Positions 11,455 through 22,964 of a stretch of 64,000 bases of DNA are shown here, piece by piece. The stretch is from Aldrovandia affinis. Its lineage: Eukaryota > Chordata > Actinopteri > Notacanthiformes > Halosauridae. How positions within the stretch are numbered: position 1 is the stretch's first letter; each line of letters begins with the position of its first letter. The notes beneath the pieces were generated by a model. It was not told the DNA's origin, made no database searches, and saw nothing but the letters and a program-made list of their open reading frames with translations. The position numbers were made by a program, and so were the translations under genes. Location: contig JAINUG010000015.1 of NCBI GenBank assembly GCA_029706075.1, forward strand, positions 2,382,307-2,446,306, in the 5' to 3' direction.

Positions 11455-12180
11455 ATGAAATGAGACATTTAGAGGAAGACCAAATGCACAACCCTTTGGA
11501 GAATAATTTAAATAAGCCCATTGCTCTAAAAGGAGAATTTAACACTCTGTCTATGGTTAAGGCCACATTTTCCATACACAGCACGAAACACAAATACTAT
11601 TATCAGGGGGATAGGCTGAGTGGGCTACTCACACTCATCTACGGTAATTATAAATTTGATTAAGACCAGAGATGGCACCATCACTTATAATCCTGATTTC
11701 ATTAATGATACCTTCTGAACTTTTTACAGTGAACTATATAAATCCTCTCCTAAGCTAAGAAGAGTGTTGAGTCCTTACTCGCCTCTCTGGACCCACCGGA
11801 GCTATCACAGCAGGACAGTGATATGCTGGAGTGACACTAAAATCTCTTCAGAGGGGTAAAGCCCCAGGATTGGATAGCATTCCACCGTAACTATACGGTT
11901 CTCACAAGCAACCAGAAATCCACACCATTTTAGCTTCAAGCCGGTACAAAACAGGGATGCCCATTAAGTCCCATTTTGTTTGTCTCTTGAACCTCTGGCT
12001 CACGCCGTCAGACAGAGCAATGGTATAAGGCCCATAACACTTAATGGCACTGCACACCACATCTCTTTATATGCCGATGACATTCTACTGTATATTTGTC
12101 CGATATCGGTTCCTCTGTTGAGCAGATTTTGCAGTTTGATCAATTCAAGCGACTATCCAGTTATGAGAGTCTAGCCTCAT
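11455..12180 (+). pseudogene. L1-clade LINE linker and reverse-transcriptase remnants
   Basis: Broken pieces in several frames continue the L1-like ORF2. A coiled linker-like segment lies at 11460-11663. SLQRGKAPGLDSIP follows at about 11852-11890, the finger motif of L1 RT. At 11950-12120 QNRDAH-like, SPILF, then LEPLAHAVRQ and HISLYADDILLY appear. The YADD tetrad carries the paired catalytic aspartates. Deletions remove most of the palm between these blocks. The copy cannot encode an active enzyme. Confidence 0.7.
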
Positions 12181-12335
12181 GCCGATAAACAATGCGGCTA
12201 GAGCAATAGTTATCTACTAATAACTATAGTTATTAGTGGGAATTACCCACTAATTCCAAGCATGAATGATGGATTTGAAACCATTCCGCACCTGCATTTC
12301 ATTCTTAATTGAACTCCCTTGACAGTCCTGTATGG

Positions 12336-12400
12336 AGGCAGGCAGTGTGGTATAATGGTTAGGGAACTGGGCTTGTAACGTTAAGGTTGCAGGTTGCAAT
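12336..12400 (+). repeat. tRNA-derived SINE head fragment
   Basis: The segment has a good pol III A box (GTGGTATAATGGTTAGGGAA) and, about 35 bp further, a degraded B box (GGTTGCAGGTTGCAAT, where a tRNA would have GGTTCGAAT). Nothing recognisable as a SINE body follows, so it is a truncated fragment and not a tRNA gene. Confidence 0.5.
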
Positions 12401-13110
12401 ATTTTTCTCATGCACACCCTTTGAATAAAACAATTCATTATTGTAACTGACAAATAACAAAAGAAAGCACACTTCCAGATCCGTGGATTTCTAAAATTAT
12501 GTCCAATCATCTCCTCACCCCCCCCCTCCTAGAAGAGGTGCAGGAAGATGTTTTGACTTAGGGGTGCTGAAATCCGAAACGAAAAAATATAGCGTTATAA
12601 TAATGCAACAGGGGTTAAATAGTATTGTTTTTAATAGTACTTGCATTGACAAGTTATTTTATACACTGCTTTTACCCAGACATAGCAATTGAACACAGTC
12701 AGTTTCTTTGAAATAATGCCACCACTTCCACCTATCAAACCAATCTGGCTTAAAGGAAGGTTAAAAAATGTTTGGTGCCAATGTAAATTACATCATTGAA
12801 AGGCATCACCAAAAAAATCACATCACCGTTTGGTATGATTTTTAACAGACAAAAATAGTGCCTCACCTCACACACCAATTTAGACATTAACTCTCATAAC
12901 GACTCATTGACGAATGGGTCAGAATCACCATTGAAAAGTCTTAGAACCCTCTGTGCATTGGGTGCCAGATGAATGTGGTGATTAGTAGTGATTGTGGTCA
13001 AATCAGGTTCTGTGCCTCTGAGGTTGAGGATAGAGGTAGCGGTGATGAGGAAGTGATAGCACTGCCGTTGGTGGTGTTTTATTCTTTTGTTGCAGGATTC
13101 TTTCTTTTTG
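12401..13110. other. No recognised feature
   Basis: AT-rich, non-coding, with a C run at 12518-12527. Confidence 0.5.
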
Positions 13111-13114
13111 AATT

Positions 13115-13473
13115 TGTTTCAGATTTTTATTCCATTTTTCTCCCAATTTAGCAGCCAATTACACCCTCTATTTTTCATGTCAATTCTGCCCTTGTATTGT
13201 GAGTTCGCTGCCATAGCCCTGTTACCGGCAGTGACACGGGCGAAGTATCGTCTCCTCCAAGACGGCACTCACCAAGCTGTCGACCGTAACTCCGGTACCC
13301 CTGAGCCACTCCTTTACGCAGCGGACTTATGTCGCCTTCCCTTCCCCCTCCCTGGGGCAGACAGCCAATTGCCGCCCCCTGGTGGCACTCCCGACCAGAG
13401 CCAGAGCCGGTGGAATCGAACCCCGGTTGCAGTGGCCAGTGTTGAACGTTGTAACCACTAGACCACCCGGGAG
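13115..13473 (-). repeat. SINE family A (tRNA head, ATTGGGAGAAAA tail)
   Basis: On the minus strand the element starts with CCCGGGTGGTCTAGTGGTTA (A box) and has a near-perfect B box GGGGTTCGATTCC at 13424-13412. The GC-rich body contains GGGCGGCAATTGGCTGTC and a GACGGT/GGTCGAC-type segment. It ends with GTAATTGGCTGCTAAATTGG and GAGAAAAATGGAATAAAAATC. The same body occurs in the 54.5-55.0 kb cluster. A differently bodied family B (15065, 33372, 43755, 52653) shares the tail. Confidence 0.8.
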
Positions 13474-15064
13474 GACTTGTTGCATGCTTTTTGAAGAATT
13501 TGCTAAAATGTTTCTGAGACATTTTGAATAAAAGTGTAAAAACACAACAGCTCAATCAATTCATTACATGGAATTGTGGAAAATGTGTTACTTCTTCTGG
13601 TTATTTCTTGATAGCTAGCTAGCTAACTCACTTGCTTGCGTTGCTAGCTATGTTGATACAGATTTGTTTTTCACGCACCGATCAGGTGATTAGTCGATCA
13701 AATGTTTTTTTCTTATGAACTTTTTTTAACTTCTGTTGTGTTGCCAATTATGATACGCAAACACACTCATTTTTGTCTTTATTTTAAATATGATATACTA
13801 TATAAGAAAACTGTTCATGACAGCAGTACCCACAGCACCCCCACTTCCTGTGTGTATGCCTCCTAATGTAGCCTAGCCTTTCCCCTGACAATGAGTGCAC
13901 CAGAGGCTTATTGATGGCTACCACTCGTTCTGTAATACAAACAGATATCCTCCAAATTGCAGCCCAGAGACTATTTTGAGCAGAAGCACATCACTGCCAC
14001 CTAGAGAACAAACACCAGCCAAAATTCTTTGAAGAGCCAGCATTCCCTCTAGGCCTTATTAAAAGTCCATATTTTATTTCCATACAGGGCTACGATGTGA
14101 TATATTCCAGCTTTCAACATAATTATACTTTCCATGATTTCAAAAAAATAAAAAAGTTGTAGCATTTAATAAATATATGACACAGACCCAGGCAATTACA
14201 CACAGTCTTGACAACACTTTGATTAACTCTTACGACTGCCAATGTCTGCTTTACACATGTCATTCAGTCATACTATTTAACTGTTGTCCTGGTACTTTCT
14301 CTTTTGTAGATAATCCTGTTGAACAAAAGGGTTCAGCTTGTATCAGTGCAATGTTTTCAGAATGACCTTAGCCCTACCCTCTAACCTTATCCCCAAAAGG
14401 ATCTCTATCCAAAAACTGAGCCATAATTCTTTATGCAATTACACAAGATAAGTAATAGTAAAAAAGTAATTTGTGCTTGTATAGCTGTTTCACAGTACTT
14501 CATTATTTACCTACAGTGCAATGTGCATAATTTTAAACTAAGTGGAGAGTGACCTGTGCAGCCATCTAAGCATCATCAGAGGGCATTAATTCACAATGAG
14601 GGTAAAGAGGGCAAGAGTATATTTTTCTTATTTCGCTCATTGCTCATGAATTCTTTTTGGCATTTCCGTGGAGCAAATGGTTGCATGTTAAATATTGTGC
14701 ATGCATCACTTAACCTTATAAAGATGATTTTATAAATATGCAAGAGCATATAAAACTGCAATAAAATCTGGGGGATAAGTATATATAGTCATATAGATAT
14801 ATTTTGATATATTGAATAATATAAGCATGGCTATGTAAACATCAAACATTGCTTCACTGTTAATTACTTAATTATTAAATATTAAGGTGGTACCACTCAA
14901 TGCATTCTGGCACCTCTGTGTGTCATAGAATGCATAATATTATAATATTTACAGTATTTGTTCACCGCTTGGAAGCAAAGTTGGTTGACACAATGGCGTT
15001 CTGAACAAGAACTCTGGATATTCAAAAATGTTTTTTTGCTTCTCATCTCTTCAAAATACCAATT
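13474..15064. other. No recognised feature
   Basis: AT-rich DNA with short unremarkable frames (14177-14365, 14958-15185). The last of these runs into the following SINE. No splice-flanked conserved exon was found by eye. Confidence 0.5.
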
Positions 15065-15447
15065 TATGGGGCGGCGGATAGCATTGTGGTCTAACGCACC
15101 CGTACCTTGGCTGGTACAATACGAGTGTGCGCTGCCTATCAGGGATGCAGTTCGAAACCCATGCCAGACTGGCCCTGCCAGTTAGTCCCAATTGGGGGCG
15201 GCATTTGTCTGTCCGCCCCAGTGAGATGGGGGAGGGTGAGCTGGCTCAAGTTCGCTGTGAAGCACGTAAGGGTAAGGGTGTCTCCAGAACGTGGGTGAGT
15301 GAATTCTGTCTTGAAGGAAGCAGAGTTCGCTGCCCTCTGAGAATTAGCTTGCCTCGTAGAGACAAGTAGCGAACTCGTGTGGGGAGGGCAAATCAAAATA
15401 AATAGAGGGTATAATTGGGCACTAAATTGGGAGGAAAAATCTGAAAC
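15065..15447 (+). repeat. SINE family B, near full length
   Basis: The head has a GTGGTCTAACGC A-box-like segment (15085-15100) and a GCAGTTCGAAACCC B box (15147-15160). The body is distinct from family A: GGGGGCGGCATTTGTCTGTC, then GTGTCTCCAGAACGTGGGTG and a GAATTAGCTTGCCTCGTAGA segment. The tail TATAATTGGGCACTAAATTG plus GGGAGGAAAAATCTGAAAC matches family A's tail. Short overlapping reading frames across it are artefacts of the GC-rich repeat. Confidence 0.8.
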
Positions 15448-16183
15448 AAACAAAAAAATAAATAATACAAATGTGTTATTTAAATATGATTTTAATTAAA
15501 TTTGCTCATTTTGAAAAGCACACTAAATCTGCATATCAAGTTGAAGCTCTACTTCGCACTTACAAGGATGGTGTCTGTGATGTTCTTTCGAGAATGATGA
15601 CAATAATGTGAATCAGACCAGCGGAGCTCCAATTGTAACCACATTAAATCAAACCTCTTGTTTGAGAAATTACATTTTTTAAGCTAATAATCTGTTTTAG
15701 GTTATCCAAATTAATATGTAAGAGCCCAATGTTCATAATTTTATTTCATGTTAATTTATTAAATTCAAGCTAGATCCTTTCAAATTATCCAACTTCCAAC
15801 TAAGGCTTCTTATTTGCATAATATCTTCCTAAACCATAATGTACACTGCACAGTGTTTGTGGATGACCCTATGTTGATAAAGATTATTTTTCCGTGTGTG
15901 TGTGTAGTGACTTATGGCGAATATAATAACACATATATGTGAGTAATTAGGCATGTTGAATGCATTTTTTTGTTGGAATTGTGAATACCATAGGCAGGGA
16001 ATTTGACAGAAAATCTCTGGGACATGTCTCCTATAGTCAATTTATATGCTTAATTGATTTTGGGTGTACTAGAATGCATCATACTTTGTCATGCCCCAGT
16101 CAATCCCTCACAGAAATACTGCAAAATCTGCAAGACTGGATTTCAGATGGGGATTTTGACTTTGTTTATTAACTGATTAAAGA
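15448..16183. other. No recognised feature
   Basis: AT-rich intergenic sequence. A short GT run lies at 15894-15905. Confidence 0.5.
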
Positions 16184-16482
16184 TCAACAGCACGTTACCG
16201 CAACACTTCTTCCAGCGACGGCTCAAAGACAACATGTTGCGGCGAGAGTTGCGGTGTCATGTGCGGCCCCACCCTAACAGTTCCTTCTTAGAGATGGGTA
16301 GTGAGACTATTCGTTGGGTGGAGGAGGGGGAACACGCTAGTAAATCGAGGCCACATGTAGTGCGCAGGGGACTGTTAAACGCGATGCTGGCCTCAATGCT
16401 ATCTCCACTAAACCCAATCGCTCAAGCTCAGAAGGGAAGAGTCCCAGGTTTACTACGGAGAAATATAATTAGCAGCTGTTAA
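16184..16482 (+). pseudogene. Ty3/gypsy gag-like fragment
   Basis: The plus-strand frame reads FFQRRLKDNMLRRELRCHVR, then PHPNSSFLEMGSETIRWVEEG. This resembles the end of the capsid region of fish gypsy-type gag proteins, where an LRREL...FLE...AI-RWVEEG pattern precedes the nucleocapsid. The base composition is clearly more GC-rich than its flanks. No zinc knuckle follows and the frame closes at 16482. It lies 250 bp upstream of LTR copy B in the same orientation, so it may be what is left of that element's interior. That link is inference. Confidence 0.4.
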
Positions 16483-16731
16483 CAGGAACTGTTCATCCAG
16501 CCTGGTGAAGCCTTGTTTCATTACCCTGATGTCCGCCTTTAATTCAGATCGACACACCTCCAGGACCAAGTGCAGCTTCGGTTAGGCGCTACTACTTCAG
16601 CCAGTTGCAGGTAGCCTCAGTCTCCCTGCTGGCCCAGTAGTTGACGCCTTGTAGGCCTTGGGAATGAAGAGTAGATGAGTGAAATTGGTGAGCGTGTCAC
16701 CGGGACGGTAACCTTTCAAAGCCAGGGTGTA

Positions 16732-18075
16732 TGTAACAGGTATGGCCTGTGACGGTTCTCGGCCACACCCCTACCTGGTCTTCGCCCACACCCTTACCCA
16801 GAGATAGGTCGACCCTTTAAATACGCACTTCCCTTTTGAATCAAGGAGCCCGCAAATTCATTGTTTGGTTTCTCTCGCTGCGTTTCTTTGTCCTCACTGG
16901 AGTTGTGCTGGTTATCCCTTGCTGGAAAAGCAAATTCCGGTATGGCTTAACTCATTCTTTGGCAGCAATTCTGGTTAGTATGGCGATATACATGCCCTGA
17001 AGAAAACTGTACGTTGTAGCGTGCAATCGTCTCTCTCGTAGCAGTTGCCTGGGTTGGCTTTCATAGCGCTCAGCAGGCACACTCATTGCATTTTGATGAG
17101 GTAATGTCTTAACTAAATACTAGCCGTGGTTTGGAAGTGGACGCTAAAGGGCACGGCTGCAGTATCTGGTGCACTACGTAGCCTATGCCCTCTGTAGCTA
17201 CATTAAGACAAGGTATGCGCTATCATTTAAAATAAAAATGCAGTGCCTTATGCTTTATAACCATAGGGAAACTAGCGCTGTGTGCTCCACACTAGTGAAA
17301 TGGTTGGGTGTTTCATGCTGTATAATTGTCATGTATATTGTGGTACGTTTTATGATGCTTATGAAATCAGTGTTGTGTCAATGCCATTTTTGAATGTTTT
17401 GATAACAGTTATCGAGATCAGTCAGATAAGTTTAAAGGGATGGCATATTCCACCCTAATGCTGTGGTTTTAAGATGAATAATTAAAGTATGTGTAATGTA
17501 ATTGTCATGTTCTGAGTATGGCCAGAGGTGGCACTGAGCTAGCTTTGCTTGCTTTTAGGACTTGCCTGTACGTGTTACCACTTTCGACTTTGACCACTGC
17601 TAAAATAGTGTTGACACCAATGTAAGGCAGAGCACAATTGTGTTGATTATTTTGGGTGACCTTTTTGTTATTAGTTGTTTTGCCAAAACTAGCTTACCCC
17701 CCTTGCCTACCCCTTGTCCCAGATAGGAGCCTTGGCCCCCATTCTCTGCGCTCCTGTAGAACACTAGGGTCTCAGCCCCTGGCTTTTCCTCCACTCCTAG
17801 TTTCGGTTGCGCATTAGAGGGGTGTACTTTCCTTTGCATTGCATGAAGATAATCACAACCCCTAAAGAGTGCCCATAGTGGGGTGTATTCTAGTTGCTGT
17901 GTATAAAGATAATCACTATTCCTAAAGAGTGCCCATAGCAGGGTGTATTCTATCGTCCGTACTTTATAATAAAGTGGCTACGGGCCTTGTGGTGTATGAA
18001 GCATGTAGCCACATTGAAATTGCTGTCTGACTCCATTCGTCTTCTTGTTGCACCCCACCGCGCATGCTCGCTACA
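16732..18075 (+). mobile_element. LTR-like repeat, copy B (probable solo or 3' LTR)
   Basis: The repeat begins TGTAACAGGTATGGCCTGTG and ends near GCATGCTCGCTACA, giving the TG...CA ends of an LTR, about 1.34 kb. A TATA-like CTTTAAATACGCAC lies near 16815, suggesting the U3/R border. An AATAAAG polyadenylation-type signal at about 17968 is followed by a U5-like stretch (GACTCCATTCGTCTTCTTGT). No clean 5-bp target duplication could be seen. The copy lacks about 400 bp present in inverted copy A. The two frames over 17169-17393 and 17600-17839 are shadows of the repeat. Confidence 0.6.
17846..17955 (-). repeat. 60-bp tandem repeat, about two units
   Basis: The motif AATCACAACC/AATCACTATT CCTAAAGAGTGCCCATAG recurs with a 60-bp period (17851 and 17911). 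It is the complement of the array at 1351-1531. Confidence 0.75.
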
Positions 18076-18775
18076 ATATTTTTCTGGGGGGTGTGTGTGA
18101 GTATGAGACTTGAGGTCTCTGCCATTTCACATAAATTACACGTATTAAACAAATTGCAGCTACATTCCTTAAGTCATGTTACATAGCTGTCCTGTGCAAT
18201 GTCATGTGTATTAAAAAATTAACTAAACAGTTTCTCACAAAATTAGAACACCTTGGGCTTTTAAACACTGACGAAAAAGTGGTTTCATGTGCCAGTTTTT
18301 ATAAAAATTGCGATTTGTGGGGAGAGGCTCCATTCAAATGAATGGTGAAAAGTTAGCTTGTGTGCTAGCAAGGCACACTTCAGTACAACAATGGTACAAA
18401 CTGGAAGCCATTGCAAAACACAAAGCCATTGTTAAGAGACATTATTTAGAGCCAAAATTATAGTAATCAGCACCCCACTAAAGCGCTGTTACGGAATCCG
18501 CGTTACTACCTCTTAAGGACATTCACACTTCACATTCTACACAGAGCACCAGCAGTTGTTAGCTACCAAAGATAAGTCATTCAGTCGACCAGGTTAGGTT
18601 ATTTCTTGTAAAGGATAGAACTTTGTACTCTTCATTTCTGTGTTTTGGGTTGTTCATATATCAATTGTTGTGGGCGTCATCACTCTAATTTGAAACTAAT
18701 TTGCTCATAGTGCTGCTTATGGTGACAGAGATCAGAGTGTCACATTAAATACTAACAGCTTAGCGAAGGTCAGTA
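18076..18775. other. No recognised feature
   Basis: Sequence between LTR copy B and a Tc1 remnant. No primer-binding site following the LTR could be recognised. Confidence 0.4.
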
Positions 18776-19006
18776 CGGATAGCTAACATAGCTTTCCGTA
18801 CTGAGAAGACTTTGCGCAGCGGTCCGACTCTCCCATCATCAACACAAGGTCTTGGCGAAAAATTAATGCAACTCTGGACGGAAATAAATGTTGTGACATT
18901 GCAGAAGCTTATCGAAATGATGCCACGGCGAATGCATGCCGTAATCAAAGCTAAAGGCGGTCCAACGAAATATTAGAGTGTGTGACTTTTTGGGACGGGC
19001 AGTGTA
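18776..19006 (+). pseudogene. Tc1-like transposase C-terminus and terminal repeat
   Basis: The plus strand translates to KLMQLWTEINVVTLQKLIEM, then MPRRMHAVIKAKGGPTKY and a stop near 18973. This is the conserved last helix and tail of many fish Tc1-like transposases. It is followed by AGTGTGTGACTTTTTGGGAC and a GGGCAGTGTA end at about 19006, the outer terminal repeat of the same family. The catalytic part is missing. Only the 3' end of the element survives. Confidence 0.7.
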
Positions 19007-19019
19007 CTATGCATATATA

Positions 19020-19643
19020 CCCTCAATGGCCACTTTATTAGGTACACCTTTCTAGTACTGGTTAGGATCCCCCTTTGCCCCCAGAACAGCCTGAAATCTT
19101 CATGGCATGGTTTCAACACTTGGTCAGCAACAAGACTATTACACCACCACCAGCCTGAATCGTTGACACAAGGCAGGATGTATGCATGGATTAATGTTTT
19201 TTACGCCAAATTCTGACCCTACCATCTGCATGTCGCAGCAGAAATTGAGATTCGTCAGACCAGGCAACGTTTTTTGAATCTTCAACTGTCCAGTTTTGGT
19301 GAGCCTGTGCCCACTGTAGCCTCGCTTTACTGTTCTTAGCTGACAGGAGTGGAACCCGGTGTGGTCTCCAAACTCTAGAGACTGTTGTGTGTGAAAATCC
19401 CATGAGATCAGCAGTTTCTGAGATATTCACACCACCCCGTTTGGCAACAACAATCATTCCACGGTCAAAGTCACTTAGATCACATTTCTTCCCCATTCAG
19501 ATTTTTGGTCTAAACAAAAACTAAACCTCTTAACTATGTCTGCATGCTTTTATGCATTGAGTTGCTGCCACATGATTGGCTGAATAGATCATTGCGTTAA
19601 CGAGCAGGTGTACAGGTGTACCTAATAAAGTGGCCACTGAGTG
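19020..19643 (-). mobile_element. Internally deleted Tc1-like element with both ends and TA target sites
   Basis: The left end CCCTCAATGGCCACTTTATT and the right end, whose complement reads CACTCAGTGGCCACTTTATT, form terminal inverted repeats of about 30 bp. Both are flanked by TA (19018-19019 and 19644-19645), as Tc1/mariner insertion requires. The interior is only 624 bp, less than half of a full element, so it is a deletion derivative that would need a transposase in trans. Confidence 0.85.
19191..19496 (-). pseudogene. Tc1-like transposase with DNA-binding domain fused to catalytic core by deletion
   Basis: This 101-residue frame starts MGKKCDLSDFDRGMIVVAKR, the first helix-turn-helix of a Tc1-like paired domain. 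It jumps after FSHTTVSRVWRPHRV directly to LSAKNSKARLQWAQAHQNWT and VAWSDESQFLLRHADGRVRI. The Asp in WSDES is the first catalytic acid. Roughly 60-80 residues (second helix-turn-helix and linker) are therefore missing. The region after RIWRKKH again skips most of the core, including the second Asp and the Glu. The product could bind but not cut DNA. Confidence 0.8.
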
Positions 19644-19645
19644 TA

Positions 19646-21609
19646 CATGCTGTTTATATACTATACTGTATATGGGGAAATACAGGTGTTGGAAATTAGC
19701 CTTTGGCTGTAAACACTACTTGGCTGTTGCTTGGTTTTTTAACATTGTAACAATGATTTTTGCAATGTTCCTGACAAATAAACAAGGAAAAAATATATAT
19801 CTACTGAAAGTGCACTACTTATGGACCACATTTGGTTTACAACATGTTTCCATGAATAAATTAAGTGTAACACATTTGTACTGGTTTTATACACAATCAT
19901 CACTCAACACAACATCTTTATGTATGTATGATTAAATTACCTCCCTGCGAAAAAAGTCTGGATTTATAAAAAGCTTAGCTGCTGAATTTTTGCACTAGTT
20001 TCTCATAATTTTGCACTGGGTGCCCATAATGCTCATGAAAAAGTACATAGCAACTGAGGTTTTTTAGGTTTTCTAGGCTTTATTTCACGTTTCTCAAAGC
20101 TAGTACTCTATAGAGTTAATGGAGGGATTTAAGTTAAAAGTGTAGCTTATTCTTTTAAATGATCCAGTTGATTTTTACTCAGTTTAACCCCTTATTGTCA
20201 TTTACATTTGCTAATATGACATGAAGACAAAGATTGCTCCAACGTGAGATACAATTAAGAGGAAGCTTTGTGATTACTCGACAACGGTAGTAATTCAATT
20301 AATTGGCACACTTGTTAATTAAGCTAAATAAATGAAAACAGGTTGAGACCAATGTTTGGTTTAAAGGTAAGATTTAACCATCCTCTATTCCAGCTCACCA
20401 GCTGCTACACACATGCCTCATTATTATTACATACATAACAGTAACTGGTTTATTTCTCATTTGTTCCTGAGAGATGGCCCACTCATAAATGTTAGGATCA
20501 GAAAACTGAAAAAATCATTGCACTTTATCATTGCACTCTCTTATCCTAGAGAACTGGATGTAAACTAAAGGATGTTTCTGTAATACATCTCCGGCTTGCT
20601 TCTTTTTGACAGAGTAATTTCCACTATAAGTTCCATCTCATCCTTCTGTATTATAATTTGCTGCGTTCTCTCTCCTTCTCTTTATTTGCATGTGGTATCA
20701 CACACACACACAATTAACCCCTATCTCAGTGGGCCTGTCACTAAGGTTCCACTGTTTCAGTACTGACATTTTATTATCACATCATGTCCTTTTTAATTAG
20801 AAATATCATTTAGCAAGACTGATTCTTTGGTGCAGCCAGCATGCTTATTGTCTGTGAGCATGGGGTCAATGCGTTGCTTTGATGAAGGGTCAAATTGCTA
20901 GTTGTGAAACAGATTCCTCTCTCTTTCATCTAAAACTTTAAATATTTATCAGGCGTGGCAACCAAATTTCACAAGAAAATTTATATGAAAAGCATCAGAA
21001 TTATTAGAGGTATAATACTCATTATAATGCATTGTCAGGGGGCTGCACAAAATGAAAATGTAAGTTATTTCAACAGCAAAATGAAAGATAAATACGAGAT
21101 AAATGTGATGAAGAAGGATTTTTTATAATGCAAATTCATTATAAGTAGAGTTATCATGTGTTATCAGTGGCTCACTGATTTGAAATAGAGGTTTGCTATA
21201 TAGAGGAAAGTCATTTGATTAATGTTTTCTGAAATTAATGTAAACTAACTTTTGGACTTTTGGACCCAACAAGTAGTTCCAAATTATGGGAGAATCATAA
21301 CTTTAAGAGGGTAGTAGTTCTCATTGGATGGGATGCCTGCTCTCATAAGACTTCTACCAACCAGAGGCTTCTAAACTGAACTGCAGAAGCCTTACAATAC
21401 AACCTTACAATACAGACTATAGCAAGATTTTGTTTAGGAAAGAAGTCAGATGCAGAAAAGCATTCTTGCAATCATACAGATTAAAAGAGGCATGGCAATA
21501 TAAAATGCAATTTGATGCCAGTAACCAAGTCTGAATTCTGCAGTTGCATTGTTCATAAAACAGTAATGGTAATTTGTGTATAGGAGTCAAATGTCTCACA
21601 TAGTATTGC
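19646..21609. other. No recognised feature
   Basis: About 2 kb of AT-rich sequence. Frames at 19630-19935 and 21417-21599 have no recognisable motif. Confidence 0.5.
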
Positions 21610-22103
21610 CCCCCCCCCCCAATCAGGGCTGGACTGGGACAAAAAATGTATCAGACCGCCCAGTGTATAGAAAATGAACCAATGGGCCGCTGTCCCCCCA
21701 ATATTATTTTAACAATATGGAGACAAAAAATATATATATTTATATTTTTTAAATTAAAAATAATAAAGCAAGGTAACGGTAGATAATCTCCACATCACAC
21801 AGATGAATGTAGACAGGCTCCAGCCTCATGACAATATGTTGCTCATCAGTTAAAGAACATTATGTATTAGTGAGATTTTATTGAGTTTTTATGTGTGTTT
21901 TTAATTCATGAAGAGACTCCTCGCTGCTCTGGGACCACTGTGCATTTGCAGTCAACACAAGAGAAGGAGGATGAAAATGGATCACTGTCCAAAAAATCCA
22001 CTGAACACATCACATAATTAAAAACAAACAGGAACACATCTCTGGAGAGCATACCAGATGCCATTGCTTGTTTTCTTTTCTATGTCATCTACATGCAATA
22101 AAA
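21610..22103. other. Possible hAT-like left end
   Basis: After a C run (21610-21620), CAGGGCTGGACTGGGACAAA at 21625 has the CAG start and wording of a hAT terminal repeat. No matching right end or 8-bp duplication was located, so the element is unproven. Confidence 0.3.
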
Positions 22104-22238
22104 AAAACAATCCCAGTCATTAAGAGTACACAGCATGCACCTATGCACTGACAACAGCAGTTTTCCATTGTGAGTAGAAGCTACTGTTGTCAGTGCATAG
22201 GTGCATGCTGTGTACTCTTTAATGACTGGGATTGTTTT
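22104..22238. repeat. Near-perfect 55-bp inverted repeat (hairpin), 23-bp loop
   Basis: The arm at 22104-22160 (AAACAATCCCAGTCATTAAG ... CAACAGCAG) is repeated inverted at 22184-22238 (CTGTTGTCAGTGCATAGGTG ... ATTGTTT). Only a one-base bulge and an arm-end difference are visible. It could be a foldback element, a recent inverted duplication or a transcribed hairpin. Confidence 0.85.
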
Positions 22239-22593
22239 GTTTTTGATTGGACTCGGACCACGGACTCTTCCCAAATGATCTGTGACATCATAAAATACTT
22301 CATTTTACTTCCTAGATGACTTCCTTTTGAGGTAAACCCATGGCTAATGGCACATGCTGAGGGAGAAAAAGTATGTGCTTGTATATAGGAAAGGAGGTGA
22401 AAACGAGCGCTCAAACATTTATGGAAGCATTTTTTTCCTCTCCTCTTGTCTGCTGGCCAAATTCCAATCAATAAAATGCTGTGAGCTGCTAATCCCTAAA
22501 CAATGTTATGGCTGATTTCAATAGAAGACATTCTATTAACCTGTCCATCAATTTGAAAAGTTTGAATAATGAGTATTTGTAATTGTTCTTAAT
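22239..22593. other. No recognised feature
   Basis: No coding or repeat signal recognised. Confidence 0.4.
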
Positions 22594-22605
22594 GATATTG
22601 AATAC

Positions 22606-22964
22606 GGCACGGTGGTGCAGTGGATAGCGCTGTCACCTCACAGTAAGAAGGTCTCGGATTCGAATCCAGGCCGGGGGCCTTTCTGTGTGGAGTTTGCATG
22701 TTCTCCCCGTGTCCGCGTGGGTTTCCTCCGGGTACTCCGGTTTCCTCCCACAGTCCAAAGACATGCACGTTAGGCTAATTGGAGAGTCTAAATTGCCCGT
22801 AGGTATGAGTGTGTGAGTGAATGGTGTGTGTGCCCTGCGATGGATTGGCGACCTGTCCAGGGTGTATTCCTGCCTCTCGCCCGGAACGCATGCTGGGATA
22901 GGCTCCAGCCCCCCCCCGCGACCCTGACCAGGAATAAGCGGCTTAGACAATGGATGGATGGATG
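22606..22964 (+). repeat. tRNA-derived SINE with RTE-like (ATGG)n tail, with perfect TSDs
   Basis: The A box is GGTGGTGCAGTGGATAGCGC and the B box GGTCTCGGATTCGAATCC, both close to tRNA consensus. The body contains CGGGTACTCCGGTTTCCTCC and GCGATGGATTGGCGACCTGT. The tail GGAATAAGCGGCTTAGACAA is followed by ATGG repeats, as in RTE-mobilised repeats. GATATTGAATAC lies on both sides (22594-22605 and 22965-22976), a perfect 12-bp duplication. It is the best-preserved copy of the family here. Confidence 0.9.

Noticed and set aside
12336..15160. tRNA genes suggested by A and B boxes
   Set aside because: The boxes belong to SINE heads: box spacing and stems do not fold into a tRNA, and SINE bodies follow in the better copies.
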